A stretch of DNA of 64,000 nt from Bacteroidota bacterium (lineage in GTDB: Bacteria > Bacteroidota > Bacteroidia > NS11-12g > UBA9320). This document shows positions 46,736 through 56,308 of this stretch, piece after piece (position 1 is the stretch's first letter; every line of letters starts with the position of its first letter). The translations under genes and the position numbers were made by a program. The stretch spans positions 77,114 to 141,113 of the forward strand of contig CANIKO010000010.1 of the NCBI GenBank assembly GCA_947468275.1, in the 5' to 3' direction. The notes under the pieces were generated by a model. It did no database searches. It was not told the origin of the DNA and worked only from the letters and a program-made list of their open reading frames with translations.

Positions 46736-47824
46736 AATTAAATATTGCGGAAATTCAATGTTAAAAGTGGCGCCTTCATTATTTTTACTTTCGAAAGAAA
46801 TTTGACCATTCATCATTTCTAAATATTGCTTTACAATATTTAGTCCTATGCCTGTTCCTTGAATACTTTTGGTGTTACTGGCTCTAAAAAATGGAGTAAA
46901 TAATTTGCTTTGATCTTTCTCTGGAATACCAATACCATGATCTTGAACAGTTAGAGTTACATTCTTATTTTCAATGAATGACGTAACTATTATTTCTGTA
47001 TTTTCCTGAGAATATTTAATAGCGTTTGAAATAAGATTTATCAAAATATTTCTTAACAATTCATCCGAATTATCAATTACCAAATCTCCCCTGTGTTTAT
47101 AAATAATTCTTTGATTTTTTTTATTGGCAAGCACATCCAATTCGTCAACTACTTCATTAATAAATTCAGGTAAATTAATTAGAGAATGGCCTATCGTGAT
47201 CTTACCACTTTCAATTTTCCCCAACGAAAGAAAATTATTTAGGATATCGGAGAGGTTTTTAACATTAGAATAAATTCGGTTTATATGCTTTATTAATTTT
47301 TCATCTTTTTCATTTGCATTATACATTTCTATGATTGATGCACTCGAATTAATAGCCGCCAAAGGAGTTCTCAATTCATGAGATGCCATAGAAATAAAAT
47401 TTGACTTCATTTCATTCAATTCCGTTTCTTTTGCTAGTAATTCAGTAAGTTTTGCAGTCCGCAATTTTACTTTTTCCTCCAAATTGTTATTTAATTTGAT
47501 GATCTGATTTTGTTTATGATTAATTTTTAAAATCATAAGAGAACAAAACAAAACTCCAAATAATGCAAATAAGCGGTTAATAAATGCAACATCCGCTATA
47601 AGAATATTAGGATTTGATGGAGAAAGAAAAAAGCCTAAAATTATTAGAAAAATTGCCAAAATTGAAGTTATAATGATAAATCTGCTGTCAGAAAAAAAAA
47701 GTAAAAGAGGGATAGCTGTTATATAAAGCATTCCATCGGCAATACCCAATGGAGTATATAAATCAAGGCAAAAAAACATAATAAAAAAGGCAAAGAGGAT
47801 TAAGTTAATGTAAGTTGACCTCAT
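46718..47824 (-). CDS. Membrane sensor histidine kinase
   Basis: N-terminal TM block, SNFISMASHELRTPLAAINSSASII (H box), N/G boxes NLISNAIKYS, DHGIGIPEKDQSKLFTPFFRASNTKSIQGTGIGLNIVKQYLE. Confidence 0.96.
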   Translation of the reverse strand: MRSTYINLILFAFFIMFFCLDLYTPLGIADGMLYITAIPLLLFFSDSRFIIITSILAIFLIILGFFLSPSNPNILIADVAFINRLFALFGVLFCSLMILKINHKQNQIIKLNNNLEEKVKLRTAKLTELLAKETELNEMKSNFISMASHELRTPLAAINSSASIIEMYNANEKDEKLIKHINRIYSNVKNLSDILNNFLSLGKIESGKITIGHSLINLPEFINEVVDELDVLANKKNQRIIYKHRGDLVIDNSDELLRNILINLISNAIKYSQENTEIIVTSFIENKNVTLTVQDHGIGIPEKDQSKLFTPFFRASNTKSIQGTGIGLNIVKQYLEMMNGQISFESKNNEGATFNIEFPQYLILSSEI

Positions 47825-48027
47825 AATATAGTTAATTAGGTTTGTTTGAATAAACGGCTTTTATATTTACTAACTGCATCAGTAAATTTGAAAAGTATAT
47901 TTATACATTTCAAAAATAAAAAAAAATCTCAAAACGTTGTATTTTTAAAAAGTTAATTTTTTTTTGAGTTTTAACTCTGGGGGTTGAACCTTAGATTACT
48001 TAGGTAAATATTCTATTTTTGTACTTC

Positions 48028-48474
48028 ATGCGTTTGCCAAAAATTTTACAAATACTATTGCTGTTCCTCGTCATTTTTGTTTTGATTAATAGTGGTTGTA
48101 AAAGCAAATCACATAATCATAAAATAGTGAAACGTAAGGATAGCTTGCAGAATTATCCCTATTGGATAGGCATGATGAATGATCCGAATGTAAATTATTA
48201 CAAGGCCGTAGAGGCTTTTGAAAAATATTGGGAACACCGACCAAAACCTACTGAAGTTGATGGAGAAGGAAAGGATATTTTTGGTAAAGACAAATCGAAG
48301 GAGGAAAAAGAAGAGGAAACTAATCGTTCCATTGCATACGTTTATGAATACAAGCAATTTTTAAATTGGATGCAAATCAATAAAAACTTGGTAAAACCTG
48401 ACGGCACAATCATGACCTCAGAAGAAGTAATAGAACAATGGAAAAAACAAAACAACGACACTCTAAAAAGATGA
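48028..48474 (+). CDS. Hypothetical lipoprotein
   Basis: MRLPKILQILLLFLVIFVLINSGCKSKS lipobox; ATGA stop/start overlap with the next gene. Confidence 0.75.
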   Translation: MRLPKILQILLLFLVIFVLINSGCKSKSHNHKIVKRKDSLQNYPYWIGMMNDPNVNYYKAVEAFEKYWEHRPKPTEVDGEGKDIFGKDKSKEEKEEETNRSIAYVYEYKQFLNWMQINKNLVKPDGTIMTSEEVIEQWKKQNNDTLKR

Positions 48475-51400
48475 ATAAAATAGTAATTTTAATTTTTTGC
48501 GGCCTTTTGTCAACCATCGGTTTTGCTCAAAATTTGGCTAACTTTACACAGGTTGGTCCGGTAAAATTTCCGGATAACCCAAGTGTGCAAACAACCGGCA
48601 TGGGAAGGGTTTCGCAGCTTGTATATCACCCCAAAGATAGTAATATCATGTTTGCAGTGACCTCATCGGGAGGAGTTTTTAAATCTTCAAACGAAGGTGC
48701 TTCTTGGCGACCAATCAGTGATTTTTTACCTCAAACGTATTGTGCGTCATTAGCTATTAATCCCCAAAATCCTAAAGTAATGTACTTAGGAACTGGAGAT
48801 GCTAACTACGATGTAAATTACTATCGTGGGGGTATGGGAGTATGGAAAACGTTAAATGGAGGCAATTCTTGGTTTCAGTCGTCGTATGGTATTGGAAACA
48901 AACTGGTTTCGTATATTCTTATGACTCCCGGTGATAGCACAACTTTAATTGCTGCCTGTTCAGATGGAATTTATAAGAGCACAGATGCAGGTGCCTCTTG
49001 GACAAAAAAAACAACTGTTAATGTTAGTTATCGAGATTTAAAGTATCAGCCCCAAAGCAATAGAATTATTTATTCAGCCACCAATACAAATTTTTTTCGT
49101 TCCTATGATAATGGAACTTCCTGGATTCAATCAACGGTTAATAGCTCTATTACTTGTGCCGGTATAAAAATAGCCGTTTGCCCAAAAGACACGTCAAAAT
49201 TATTTTGTTTAGTATGGAAAAATGGAGCAACAAGCCCTTTTGGTGGTGTTTATAAATCCACCAACAATGGAACTACCTTTTCATTGCAAGTAGATACCCC
49301 AAATATTTTGGGGTATTCCTCTAATGGCACTAGCATGGACGGGCAGGGATCTTACAATTTAGCTATTGCAAGTGACCCTTCCAATTCAAACACACTGTAT
49401 TTTGCAGGAATAAACATTTGGAAATCTACCAATCAAGGTGTGTCGTTTACTTTAAAATCGCACTGGGGTTATGGGGTTCATGCCGATAAGCATGGGTTTC
49501 TTTTTTCACCTTTTAACCCAAATAAATTATTTGTATACCACGATGGCGGGATAGATCGAAGTACTGATGGTGGAACTACCTGGACCACATTGGAAGATGG
49601 ATTAAGTGCCTCCGAATTTTACCAATTGGGAAATAGTGGCTTATATAATGATTATGTAATAGGCGGATTGCAAGATAATGGAATGGATGTGGCAACAGAT
49701 AAAAAATTTCAAACTGTGCGAGGTGGCGACTGGGGCGGTGATTTTGCCTTTGATGCTTTTAACAGCCAATTGCTGTATGAAAATGGCGGAATTAAACGAA
49801 ACATCGTGACGAATGCCACTGGTAATATTCACGGAAAAGGCGGAATTTACAGCGTTCATCCCAACGATAGCAACGTAATGTTTGAAGCTACTACCGATAT
49901 TTTCAGAACCAAAAATTTAAGAGCCATTCCTGATACCAATGTGGCTTGGACCAAAATTTCAAGCTTTTCAGGAACCACAAAACAGGTGGACATGGCTTAT
50001 TCAAAATTTTCGAAAGGAACTTTTTATGCAGCCTTTACCCCGCAATTTCTTTACAGAAGTGTTGATATTAACGCAACAACTCCTAGTTTTACAAAAATTA
50101 CAACCTTTCCTTTTAAAAGTGGCGAAGAAATAAAACAATTGGAAACCTGTGATTATGATTCAAATATTCTTTATGTATTAACCAACCAATCCCGAATTTT
50201 AAAATCAAAAGATAAAGGTGCTACTTGGACCAGTTTGAATAAAAATTTACCTACTTCCACCATTATAAAATTTTTATTAGACCAAAAAGCAGGAGACTCA
50301 AGTATGTATGTCTGCAATGCCTTTGGTGTATATTACCGTAACAAATTAATGAATAATTGGATTTCGTTTTCACAAGGATTGCCTACAATTACCCAAATTA
50401 CAGACATGGAAATTATGTGTGACGGCACATCGAAAAGTCGTTTACATATTTCAACTTGGGGTCGTGGAATTTGGCAAACGGATTTATATAAGAGCACCAC
50501 TGTTCCTCCAGTTGCCTACTTTGAGGTTCAGCAATCATCAACACAAAGCTGTGTAAATACAGTAATTTTAGTTGACAATTCCATTTTTTCCCCGACTTCA
50601 CGTAAATGGCAAATTAGCCCATCCAAAGGTTGGAATTATATAAATGGTACCGATTCATCTTCAACTCGGGCCGAAATACAATTTATAACTGCGGGTCCTT
50701 ATTTTATATCACTCTTTGTTGCCAACAGCAAAGGTTCAGATATCAAAATCATAAATTATAATTATTCAAGCCTTTCTACAGCCGCCACTTGCACCACCAC
50801 CACAACCCTTTTAGGCGGTTATGGTATTGGCATTTATCAATTTGAATTAAATACAATTAATAATCCTTCGGGAGCGGGAAGTTATAGTTATGAAGATTTT
50901 TCGTGTAAAGGCAATACATTTTTAAAAGCCTCAACAAGTTACACAGCTTGGGTAACGAGTGGAACCTATAATAATGAGAACGCCAAAATTTATATTGACT
51001 ACAACAATAACGGAGTTTTTACCGATGCTAATGAATTGGTTGGAACTATGGCTAGCGGCAAAGGAAGGCGATCCTGCACATTTACAACGTTAGCAACTCC
51101 TCCGGTACTCAATAAATTTATCAGACTAAGAGTGGTTTCCGATTTTAATAATGTGACGGCTCCTTGTGGCACACTCGGTTATGGCCAAAGTGAAGATTAT
51201 GCCATTTATTTAGATAAAGTAAAACCGTATGTAAATATTAATATTCCCAAACCAACAGTGAGCAGCAGTTTTACCGCCACATTTAAAACTTCTGAAGTAG
51301 TAAATGGATTTGATTCAAAAGATATAACGGTTAGCAATGCGACCATCAGCAACTTTATTCAGAACGATGCTTCCACGTTTACTGCCAAGATTTCACCCCT

Positions 51401-52916
51401 TTATAACGGACTTGTGAAAATTAATATTTTAGGAAATGGATTTACTGACGTAGCCGGGAATTTGAACAGTCCTACCTCAGATTCAACCCAATTTTTCTTG
51501 GGAATTAAGTCATTCACATTTGCTGGAGCTAGTGTTAAAGATAGCTTACTTCAAACCCCAACCGGTGGTAGTATTATTTGTAATGTTCCTTTTGAAACCT
51601 CATTAGATTCATTGGCAGCCACTTTTATATTAAGCGATACCTCAACAGCTTATCTAGTAGCTAGATTGCAAACTAATGGCGTGTCTAAAAACGACTTTAA
51701 TAACCTGTTGACCTATACCATAAAAGCCAAAGATACTTTGCTTACCAAAATATATACAGTTGAGGTTATTGTAAATAAAAACCCTGAGTGTAAGTTATTA
51801 ACCTATGGATTTGCAAGCCCGGCAGTGAGTGGCACAATTACCCAAATTTCTAATGGGGGTATTGTAAATGTTACGGTTCCGTTTGGAACATCAATAAAAA
51901 ACCTCATCGCTTTATTTACAATAAGCGATAGTGCAAAAGCGTATATTAATTCAGTTAAACAAAACAGTAACAGCTCAGCTAATGATTTTACATTTCAGGT
52001 AGTGTATAAAATTATAGCCCAAGATGCTAGCTACTCAAACACCTATACGGTGAATGTAATCTTTGGCAAAAGCAAATCGTGCGATATGTTGTCTTATGCC
52101 ACTAAAACACCCTCTGCTTTAGGAACTATAACACCTACAGGAACTACCGGCGGAACCATACAGGTTTCCTTGCCATTTGGAACTTCCTTAACCAATTTAA
52201 TAGCTTTATTTACAGTGAGTGATAGTGCTAAGGTTTATATTAAAAAAGTAGTACAACAATCAGGAATTACCATAAATGATTTTTCATCTATAGTAACTTA
52301 TAAATTAGTGGCTCATGATACCAATTTTTCAAAAACATATTTGGTAACTGTATCAATTTTACCCAATACAGCTGCAGATTTAATTACTTACAGTATCCTT
52401 AATCCTGCTGTAACAGGCACTATTACACCAGCTGCATTTGGAGGATATGTAACAATGACCGTTCCTTTTGCTACCAGCGTCACCAATTTAGTGGCCCAAT
52501 TTACATTGAGCGATAGTGCCAAAGCATTTGTGAAAGGCATTGCGCAGCAAAGTACCGTTACCCAAAATGATTATACCGATACCTTGATTTTTGTGGTCAC
52601 TGCACAAAACAAAATTGCCAGCAAAAAATATTTAATCACAGTAAATAAAAGCCCTGCTTCGGCTTCACAAATTACCAATGGGAAGCTTGAAATTTACCCT
52701 AACCCGGCTATCAATGAATTGAGAATTGGTTCTAATCCGGTGTTTAAGGCTAACACTCAATTTCAAATTTGTGATGTATTGGGGCAGATAATGATGTATA
52801 GCCAACTTAAAGCTTCCCAATCTGCCATTGATATTTCAAACCTTTCTGCCGGTATTTATTACCTTAAAATATTTACGGATGAAGGTTTTGTGATTGGTAA
52901 ATTTTTGAAAGAGTAA
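48471..52916 (+). CDS. Large secreted protein: BNR/VPS10-like propeller, GEVED-like domain, repeated C-terminal Ig-like modules, T9SS type A-like sorting domain
   Basis: MNKIVILIFCGLLSTIGFAQ signal peptide; GVFKSSNEGASW, GVWKTLNGGNSW, GIYKSTDAGASW, GIDRSTDGGTTW; NAKIYIDYNNNGVFTDANELVG...GYGQSEDYAIYL; LEIYPNPAINELRI...IGKFLKE. Confidence 0.93.
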   Translation: MNKIVILIFCGLLSTIGFAQNLANFTQVGPVKFPDNPSVQTTGMGRVSQLVYHPKDSNIMFAVTSSGGVFKSSNEGASWRPISDFLPQTYCASLAINPQNPKVMYLGTGDANYDVNYYRGGMGVWKTLNGGNSWFQSSYGIGNKLVSYILMTPGDSTTLIAACSDGIYKSTDAGASWTKKTTVNVSYRDLKYQPQSNRIIYSATNTNFFRSYDNGTSWIQSTVNSSITCAGIKIAVCPKDTSKLFCLVWKNGATSPFGGVYKSTNNGTTFSLQVDTPNILGYSSNGTSMDGQGSYNLAIASDPSNSNTLYFAGINIWKSTNQGVSFTLKSHWGYGVHADKHGFLFSPFNPNKLFVYHDGGIDRSTDGGTTWTTLEDGLSASEFYQLGNSGLYNDYVIGGLQDNGMDVATDKKFQTVRGGDWGGDFAFDAFNSQLLYENGGIKRNIVTNATGNIHGKGGIYSVHPNDSNVMFEATTDIFRTKNLRAIPDTNVAWTKISSFSGTTKQVDMAYSKFSKGTFYAAFTPQFLYRSVDINATTPSFTKITTFPFKSGEEIKQLETCDYDSNILYVLTNQSRILKSKDKGATWTSLNKNLPTSTIIKFLLDQKAGDSSMYVCNAFGVYYRNKLMNNWISFSQGLPTITQITDMEIMCDGTSKSRLHISTWGRGIWQTDLYKSTTVPPVAYFEVQQSSTQSCVNTVILVDNSIFSPTSRKWQISPSKGWNYINGTDSSSTRAEIQFITAGPYFISLFVANSKGSDIKIINYNYSSLSTAATCTTTTTLLGGYGIGIYQFELNTINNPSGAGSYSYEDFSCKGNTFLKASTSYTAWVTSGTYNNENAKIYIDYNNNGVFTDANELVGTMASGKGRRSCTFTTLATPPVLNKFIRLRVVSDFNNVTAPCGTLGYGQSEDYAIYLDKVKPYVNINIPKPTVSSSFTATFKTSEVVNGFDSKDITVSNATISNFIQNDASTFTAKISPLYNGLVKINILGNGFTDVAGNLNSPTSDSTQFFLGIKSFTFAGASVKDSLLQTPTGGSIICNVPFETSLDSLAATFILSDTSTAYLVARLQTNGVSKNDFNNLLTYTIKAKDTLLTKIYTVEVIVNKNPECKLLTYGFASPAVSGTITQISNGGIVNVTVPFGTSIKNLIALFTISDSAKAYINSVKQNSNSSANDFTFQVVYKIIAQDASYSNTYTVNVIFGKSKSCDMLSYATKTPSALGTITPTGTTGGTIQVSLPFGTSLTNLIALFTVSDSAKVYIKKVVQQSGITINDFSSIVTYKLVAHDTNFSKTYLVTVSILPNTAADLITYSILNPAVTGTITPAAFGGYVTMTVPFATSVTNLVAQFTLSDSAKAFVKGIAQQSTVTQNDYTDTLIFVVTAQNKIASKKYLITVNKSPASASQITNGKLEIYPNPAINELRIGSNPVFKANTQFQICDVLGQIMMYSQLKASQSAIDISNLSAGIYYLKIFTDEGFVIGKFLKE

Positions 52917-53029
52917 CCAGTGAAATTATTTAATGTTTTAAATTCCTTTCGCGAATGATACTCATTTTTTAATCGTCTAAAAAACAAGTAAGTGCAAAAT
53001 CCATTGTTTCAACCGCCGCGAAATTAAAA

Positions 53030-53533
53030 ATGTATATTTCTCTAAGACCATGGGCCATAGAAGATGCAGCTACTTTAACTGCTTATTTTAATAATATAAA
53101 TATCTGGAATAATCTTCGGGATTATGTGCCGCATCCATACACTTTAGAGGATTCTGAAGAATTCATAACTTCCCAGTTAGCCTTATTTCCAACTCAAAAT
53201 TTTGCAATTATTAACGAAGGTGAAATTGTTGGTGGAATAGGAATGGTGCTATTGGATGATATTTATAAAATGAATGTGGAATTGGGCTATTGGGTGGCCG
53301 AATCCTTTTGGCACACAGGTATAGCAACTATTGCCGTGGGCCTGATGACCAATTATATTTTTGAAACATTTGCTGTCAATCGTATTGTGGCTGAAGTATT
53401 TGAACCCAACAAGGGCAGTATGCGGGTGTTAGAAAAAAATGGCTTTTTTTTAGAAAGTGTTCGACGAAAAGGCATATTAAAAAACGAATTGCTCATGGAT
53501 GATTTTGTATGGGTGAAACAGAAAATATATTAA
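53030..53533 (+). CDS. GNAT-family N-acetyltransferase, RimJ/RimL-like
   Basis: LRPWAIEDAATLTAYFNNINIWNNLRDYVPHPYTLEDSEEFI, ELGYWVAESFWHTGIATIAVGLMTNYIF, VNRIVAEVFEPNKGSMRVLEKNGFF. Confidence 0.94.
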   Translation: MYISLRPWAIEDAATLTAYFNNINIWNNLRDYVPHPYTLEDSEEFITSQLALFPTQNFAIINEGEIVGGIGMVLLDDIYKMNVELGYWVAESFWHTGIATIAVGLMTNYIFETFAVNRIVAEVFEPNKGSMRVLEKNGFFLESVRRKGILKNELLMDDFVWVKQKIY

Positions 53534-53564
53534 GGTTATAAAAACTAATAAGAACTTAAAAATT

Positions 53565-53804
53565 ATGATAAAAAAGAATATTGCCACCAATGAATTTGGA
53601 TTTGTATTTAATCCTGCCACGGGCGATTCCTATAGCAGCAATCCCATTGCCGCTGAAATTATTCAGATGATGAAAGAAAACCTTTCTGTAAATGAAATCA
53701 AAAAAAACCTTCTCGATAAATACGAGATGGACAAAATGACCATTGAAAAAGATGTGGATGAATTTGTAAGTTCATTAAAAGAAAACAACCTTTTAAATAA
53801 TTAA
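53565..53804 (+). CDS. PqqD-family small protein (RRE-like fold predicted)
   Basis: 79 aa, FVFNPATGDSYSSNPIAAEIIQMMKENLSVNEIKKNLLDKYEMDKMTIEKDVDEFVSSLKENNLL: PqqD-type beta-strand/helix layout with the DV.EFV..L...LL tail. Confidence 0.82.
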   Translation: MIKKNIATNEFGFVFNPATGDSYSSNPIAAEIIQMMKENLSVNEIKKNLLDKYEMDKMTIEKDVDEFVSSLKENNLLNN

Positions 53805-53813
53805 GCTATCACT

Positions 53814-54893
53814 ATGACTGAAAACACAAAACCGCTTGTTATTGCCGTTACGGGTTTAAATGCCATTGACAGTCCGGGTCCGGGAGTAGCTGTAATAAGG
53901 GCTATTCGTGATGGGCTGAGCCGGCCCTTAAGAATTATAGGACTGGCTTATGAAAATTTAGAACCGGGAATTTATATGGATGATATTTGTGATAAAACCT
54001 ATCAGATATCATATCCGGCAGCCGGAGCCGAGGTTTTATATAATTCAATAAAATACATCCATGACCAGGAAGGCATTGATGTGATTATCCCCAACTTTGA
54101 TGCCGAGTTATTTAATTTTATAACTATTGCACCACGTTTGAAAACCATGGGAATCCATTCCTTTTTACCAAGCTTTGAAATGTTTGATGCCCGCGATAAA
54201 CTAAATCTTTATGCCTTTGGGCAAAAACACGATTTATTGGTACCCAAAGACAAAGTGATTTACAGTGTGAATGAGTTGCCGCAAATTGGGGAAGAATTTG
54301 GCTATCCGTTGGTGGTGAAAGGGAAATATTATGATGCCGTGGTGGCTTATACTTTAGAACAAGCTCAAAAGGCATTTTATAAGATAAGTGCCAAATGGGG
54401 CTACCCTATAATAATACAGCAATATATTGCAGGAACCGAGCTTAATGTTGCGGCTTTGGGCGATGGAGAAGGAAATGCTATCAGTGTTATCCCGATGCGC
54501 AAAACTTATATTACCGACAAGGGAAAAGCTTGGGCGGGAATTACTTTGGAAGATGAGGCCTTGCTTGATTTGGCTAAAAAAATTACTGCAGGAACCAAGT
54601 GGCGAGGAGGTTTTGAAATAGAGATAATGAAAACAGATAAGGATGAATTGTACATTATGGAAATCAATCCTCGCTTTCCGGCTTGGATATACCTATCAGC
54701 CGGTGCTGGACAAAATCAGCCTGCAAGTTTGGTGAAAATGGCTTTAGGGGAAACGGTAGAACCATTTACAACCTACGACGTAGGAAAGTTATTTATCAGG
54801 TATAGTTGGGATTTGATTGTGGATTTAGGAAAATTCCAACAATTCAGTGCGTTTGGCAGTTTAGAAAACATTAAGAAAAAGTTAGAAAATTAA
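53814..54893 (+). CDS. ATP-grasp domain protein (carbamoyl-phosphate-synthase-large-subunit-like)
   Basis: YPLVVKGKYYDAVVAYTLEQAQKAF, PIIIQQYIAGTELNVAALGDGEGNAISVIPMRK, RGGFEIEIMKTDKDELYIMEINPRFPAWIYLSAGAGQNQPASLVKMALGE. Confidence 0.92.
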   Translation: MTENTKPLVIAVTGLNAIDSPGPGVAVIRAIRDGLSRPLRIIGLAYENLEPGIYMDDICDKTYQISYPAAGAEVLYNSIKYIHDQEGIDVIIPNFDAELFNFITIAPRLKTMGIHSFLPSFEMFDARDKLNLYAFGQKHDLLVPKDKVIYSVNELPQIGEEFGYPLVVKGKYYDAVVAYTLEQAQKAFYKISAKWGYPIIIQQYIAGTELNVAALGDGEGNAISVIPMRKTYITDKGKAWAGITLEDEALLDLAKKITAGTKWRGGFEIEIMKTDKDELYIMEINPRFPAWIYLSAGAGQNQPASLVKMALGETVEPFTTYDVGKLFIRYSWDLIVDLGKFQQFSAFGSLENIKKKLEN

Positions 54894-54895
54894 AA

Positions 54896-56242
54896 ATGGC
54901 AAAATTAAAATATGAACGCCCAATCATCAAAAAGATGAATGCGGGTATGATGAATAAGTTTGGCGCACAGAGCGAAAATACACCTGTAACGCATATTGAC
55001 GGTGTTTCAGTAAAATCACTGATTGAAAAATACGGCAGCCCTGTTTTTGTGTTAAGCGAACAAAAGATGCGACAAAATTATAAGGCTGCGGTTAGGGCTT
55101 TTAATACCCGGTACCCAAAAGTTCAATTTGCATGGAGTTATAAAACTCATTATAACAATGCTGTTTGTAATGTGTTTCATCAGGAAGGAAGCTGGGCTGA
55201 GGTTGTAAGTGGTTTTGAATACCGAAAAGCTTTGGGAAACGGTGTTCCCGGAAGCAATATTATTTTTAACGGCCCCGATAAACATGGAGATGAAATTCGA
55301 TTGGCCATTGAAAACGATTCCTTAATTCATATTGACCACTTTGAAGAACTGTATTTATTGATTGACATTTGTTCACAGTTAAATAAAAAAGCCCGTGTTG
55401 CCATCCGTGTAAACATGGATACTGGAATTTACCCGATGTGGGATCGTTTCGGATTTAATTATGAAAATGGTCAGGCATGGCAAGCCCTTAATAAAATTGT
55501 AGAATCTGGTAAATTGCTGTTGGTTGGTTTACACTCACATATAGGAACATATATGCTAAGCACAGCGGCCTACGGAGTAGCCGCTGCCAAGTTGTGTGAT
55601 TTGGCAGTAAATTGTAAAAGTCAGTTGCATACTCAAATTAAATATTTGGATTTAGGGGGAGGGTTTCCAAGTGCCAACACGTTGAAAGGAGCTATTGGCT
55701 TAGTTCAAACCCCATCGGTGGATGAGTTTGCTGAAGTCATTACCTCCACCATTTTAAATTATGGGTTTAAAACAGAAGAATTGCCTCTGCTTATTTTGGA
55801 AAGTGGCCGGGTTTTAATTGATGACGCCGGATATTTATTAGGCTCTGTTTTAGCTAATAAAAAACTGAGCGATGGACGCAAAGCTACCATTATGGATTTT
55901 GGAGTAAACATTATGTTTACTTCATTTTGGTACGATCATAAAATCAGCCCGGCACAGGAAGCCAGTCAGTTTAATGAAGAAACTGTAATGTACGGCCCAT
56001 TGTGTATGAATATTGATATCGTTCGGGAAGCCGTAACTTTGCCATTGCTTAACAGAGGTGACCATGTGGTAGTGCATAAAGTTGGAGCATATAATATGAC
56101 CCAGTGGATGCAGTTTATTGCTATGCGACCCAACATCGTTTTAATAGATACCAATAGCCAAACTCATATCGTCAGAAAAGCTGAAACCCTTGAATATTTG
56201 GAACAACTGGAAGTGATTCCTGAACATTTACAAAAAAAATAA
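54896..56242 (+). CDS. PLP-dependent decarboxylase-fold enzyme (DAP/Orn/Arg decarboxylase family)
   Basis: SPVFVLSEQKMRQNYKAAVRAF, FAWSYKTHYN (PLP Lys), GLHSHIGTYM, YLDLGGGFPS, LILESGRVLIDDAG, GPLCMNIDIVREAVTLPLLNRGDHVVVHKVGAYNMTQWMQF. Confidence 0.92.
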   Translation: MAKLKYERPIIKKMNAGMMNKFGAQSENTPVTHIDGVSVKSLIEKYGSPVFVLSEQKMRQNYKAAVRAFNTRYPKVQFAWSYKTHYNNAVCNVFHQEGSWAEVVSGFEYRKALGNGVPGSNIIFNGPDKHGDEIRLAIENDSLIHIDHFEELYLLIDICSQLNKKARVAIRVNMDTGIYPMWDRFGFNYENGQAWQALNKIVESGKLLLVGLHSHIGTYMLSTAAYGVAAAKLCDLAVNCKSQLHTQIKYLDLGGGFPSANTLKGAIGLVQTPSVDEFAEVITSTILNYGFKTEELPLLILESGRVLIDDAGYLLGSVLANKKLSDGRKATIMDFGVNIMFTSFWYDHKISPAQEASQFNEETVMYGPLCMNIDIVREAVTLPLLNRGDHVVVHKVGAYNMTQWMQFIAMRPNIVLIDTNSQTHIVRKAETLEYLEQLEVIPEHLQKK

Positions 56243-56308
56243 TTCATTACGAAAAAAGCTCTCCATACTATAATCTCCTTAGGAAAAGCAGTCCTTAATA
56301 GCTATTCT

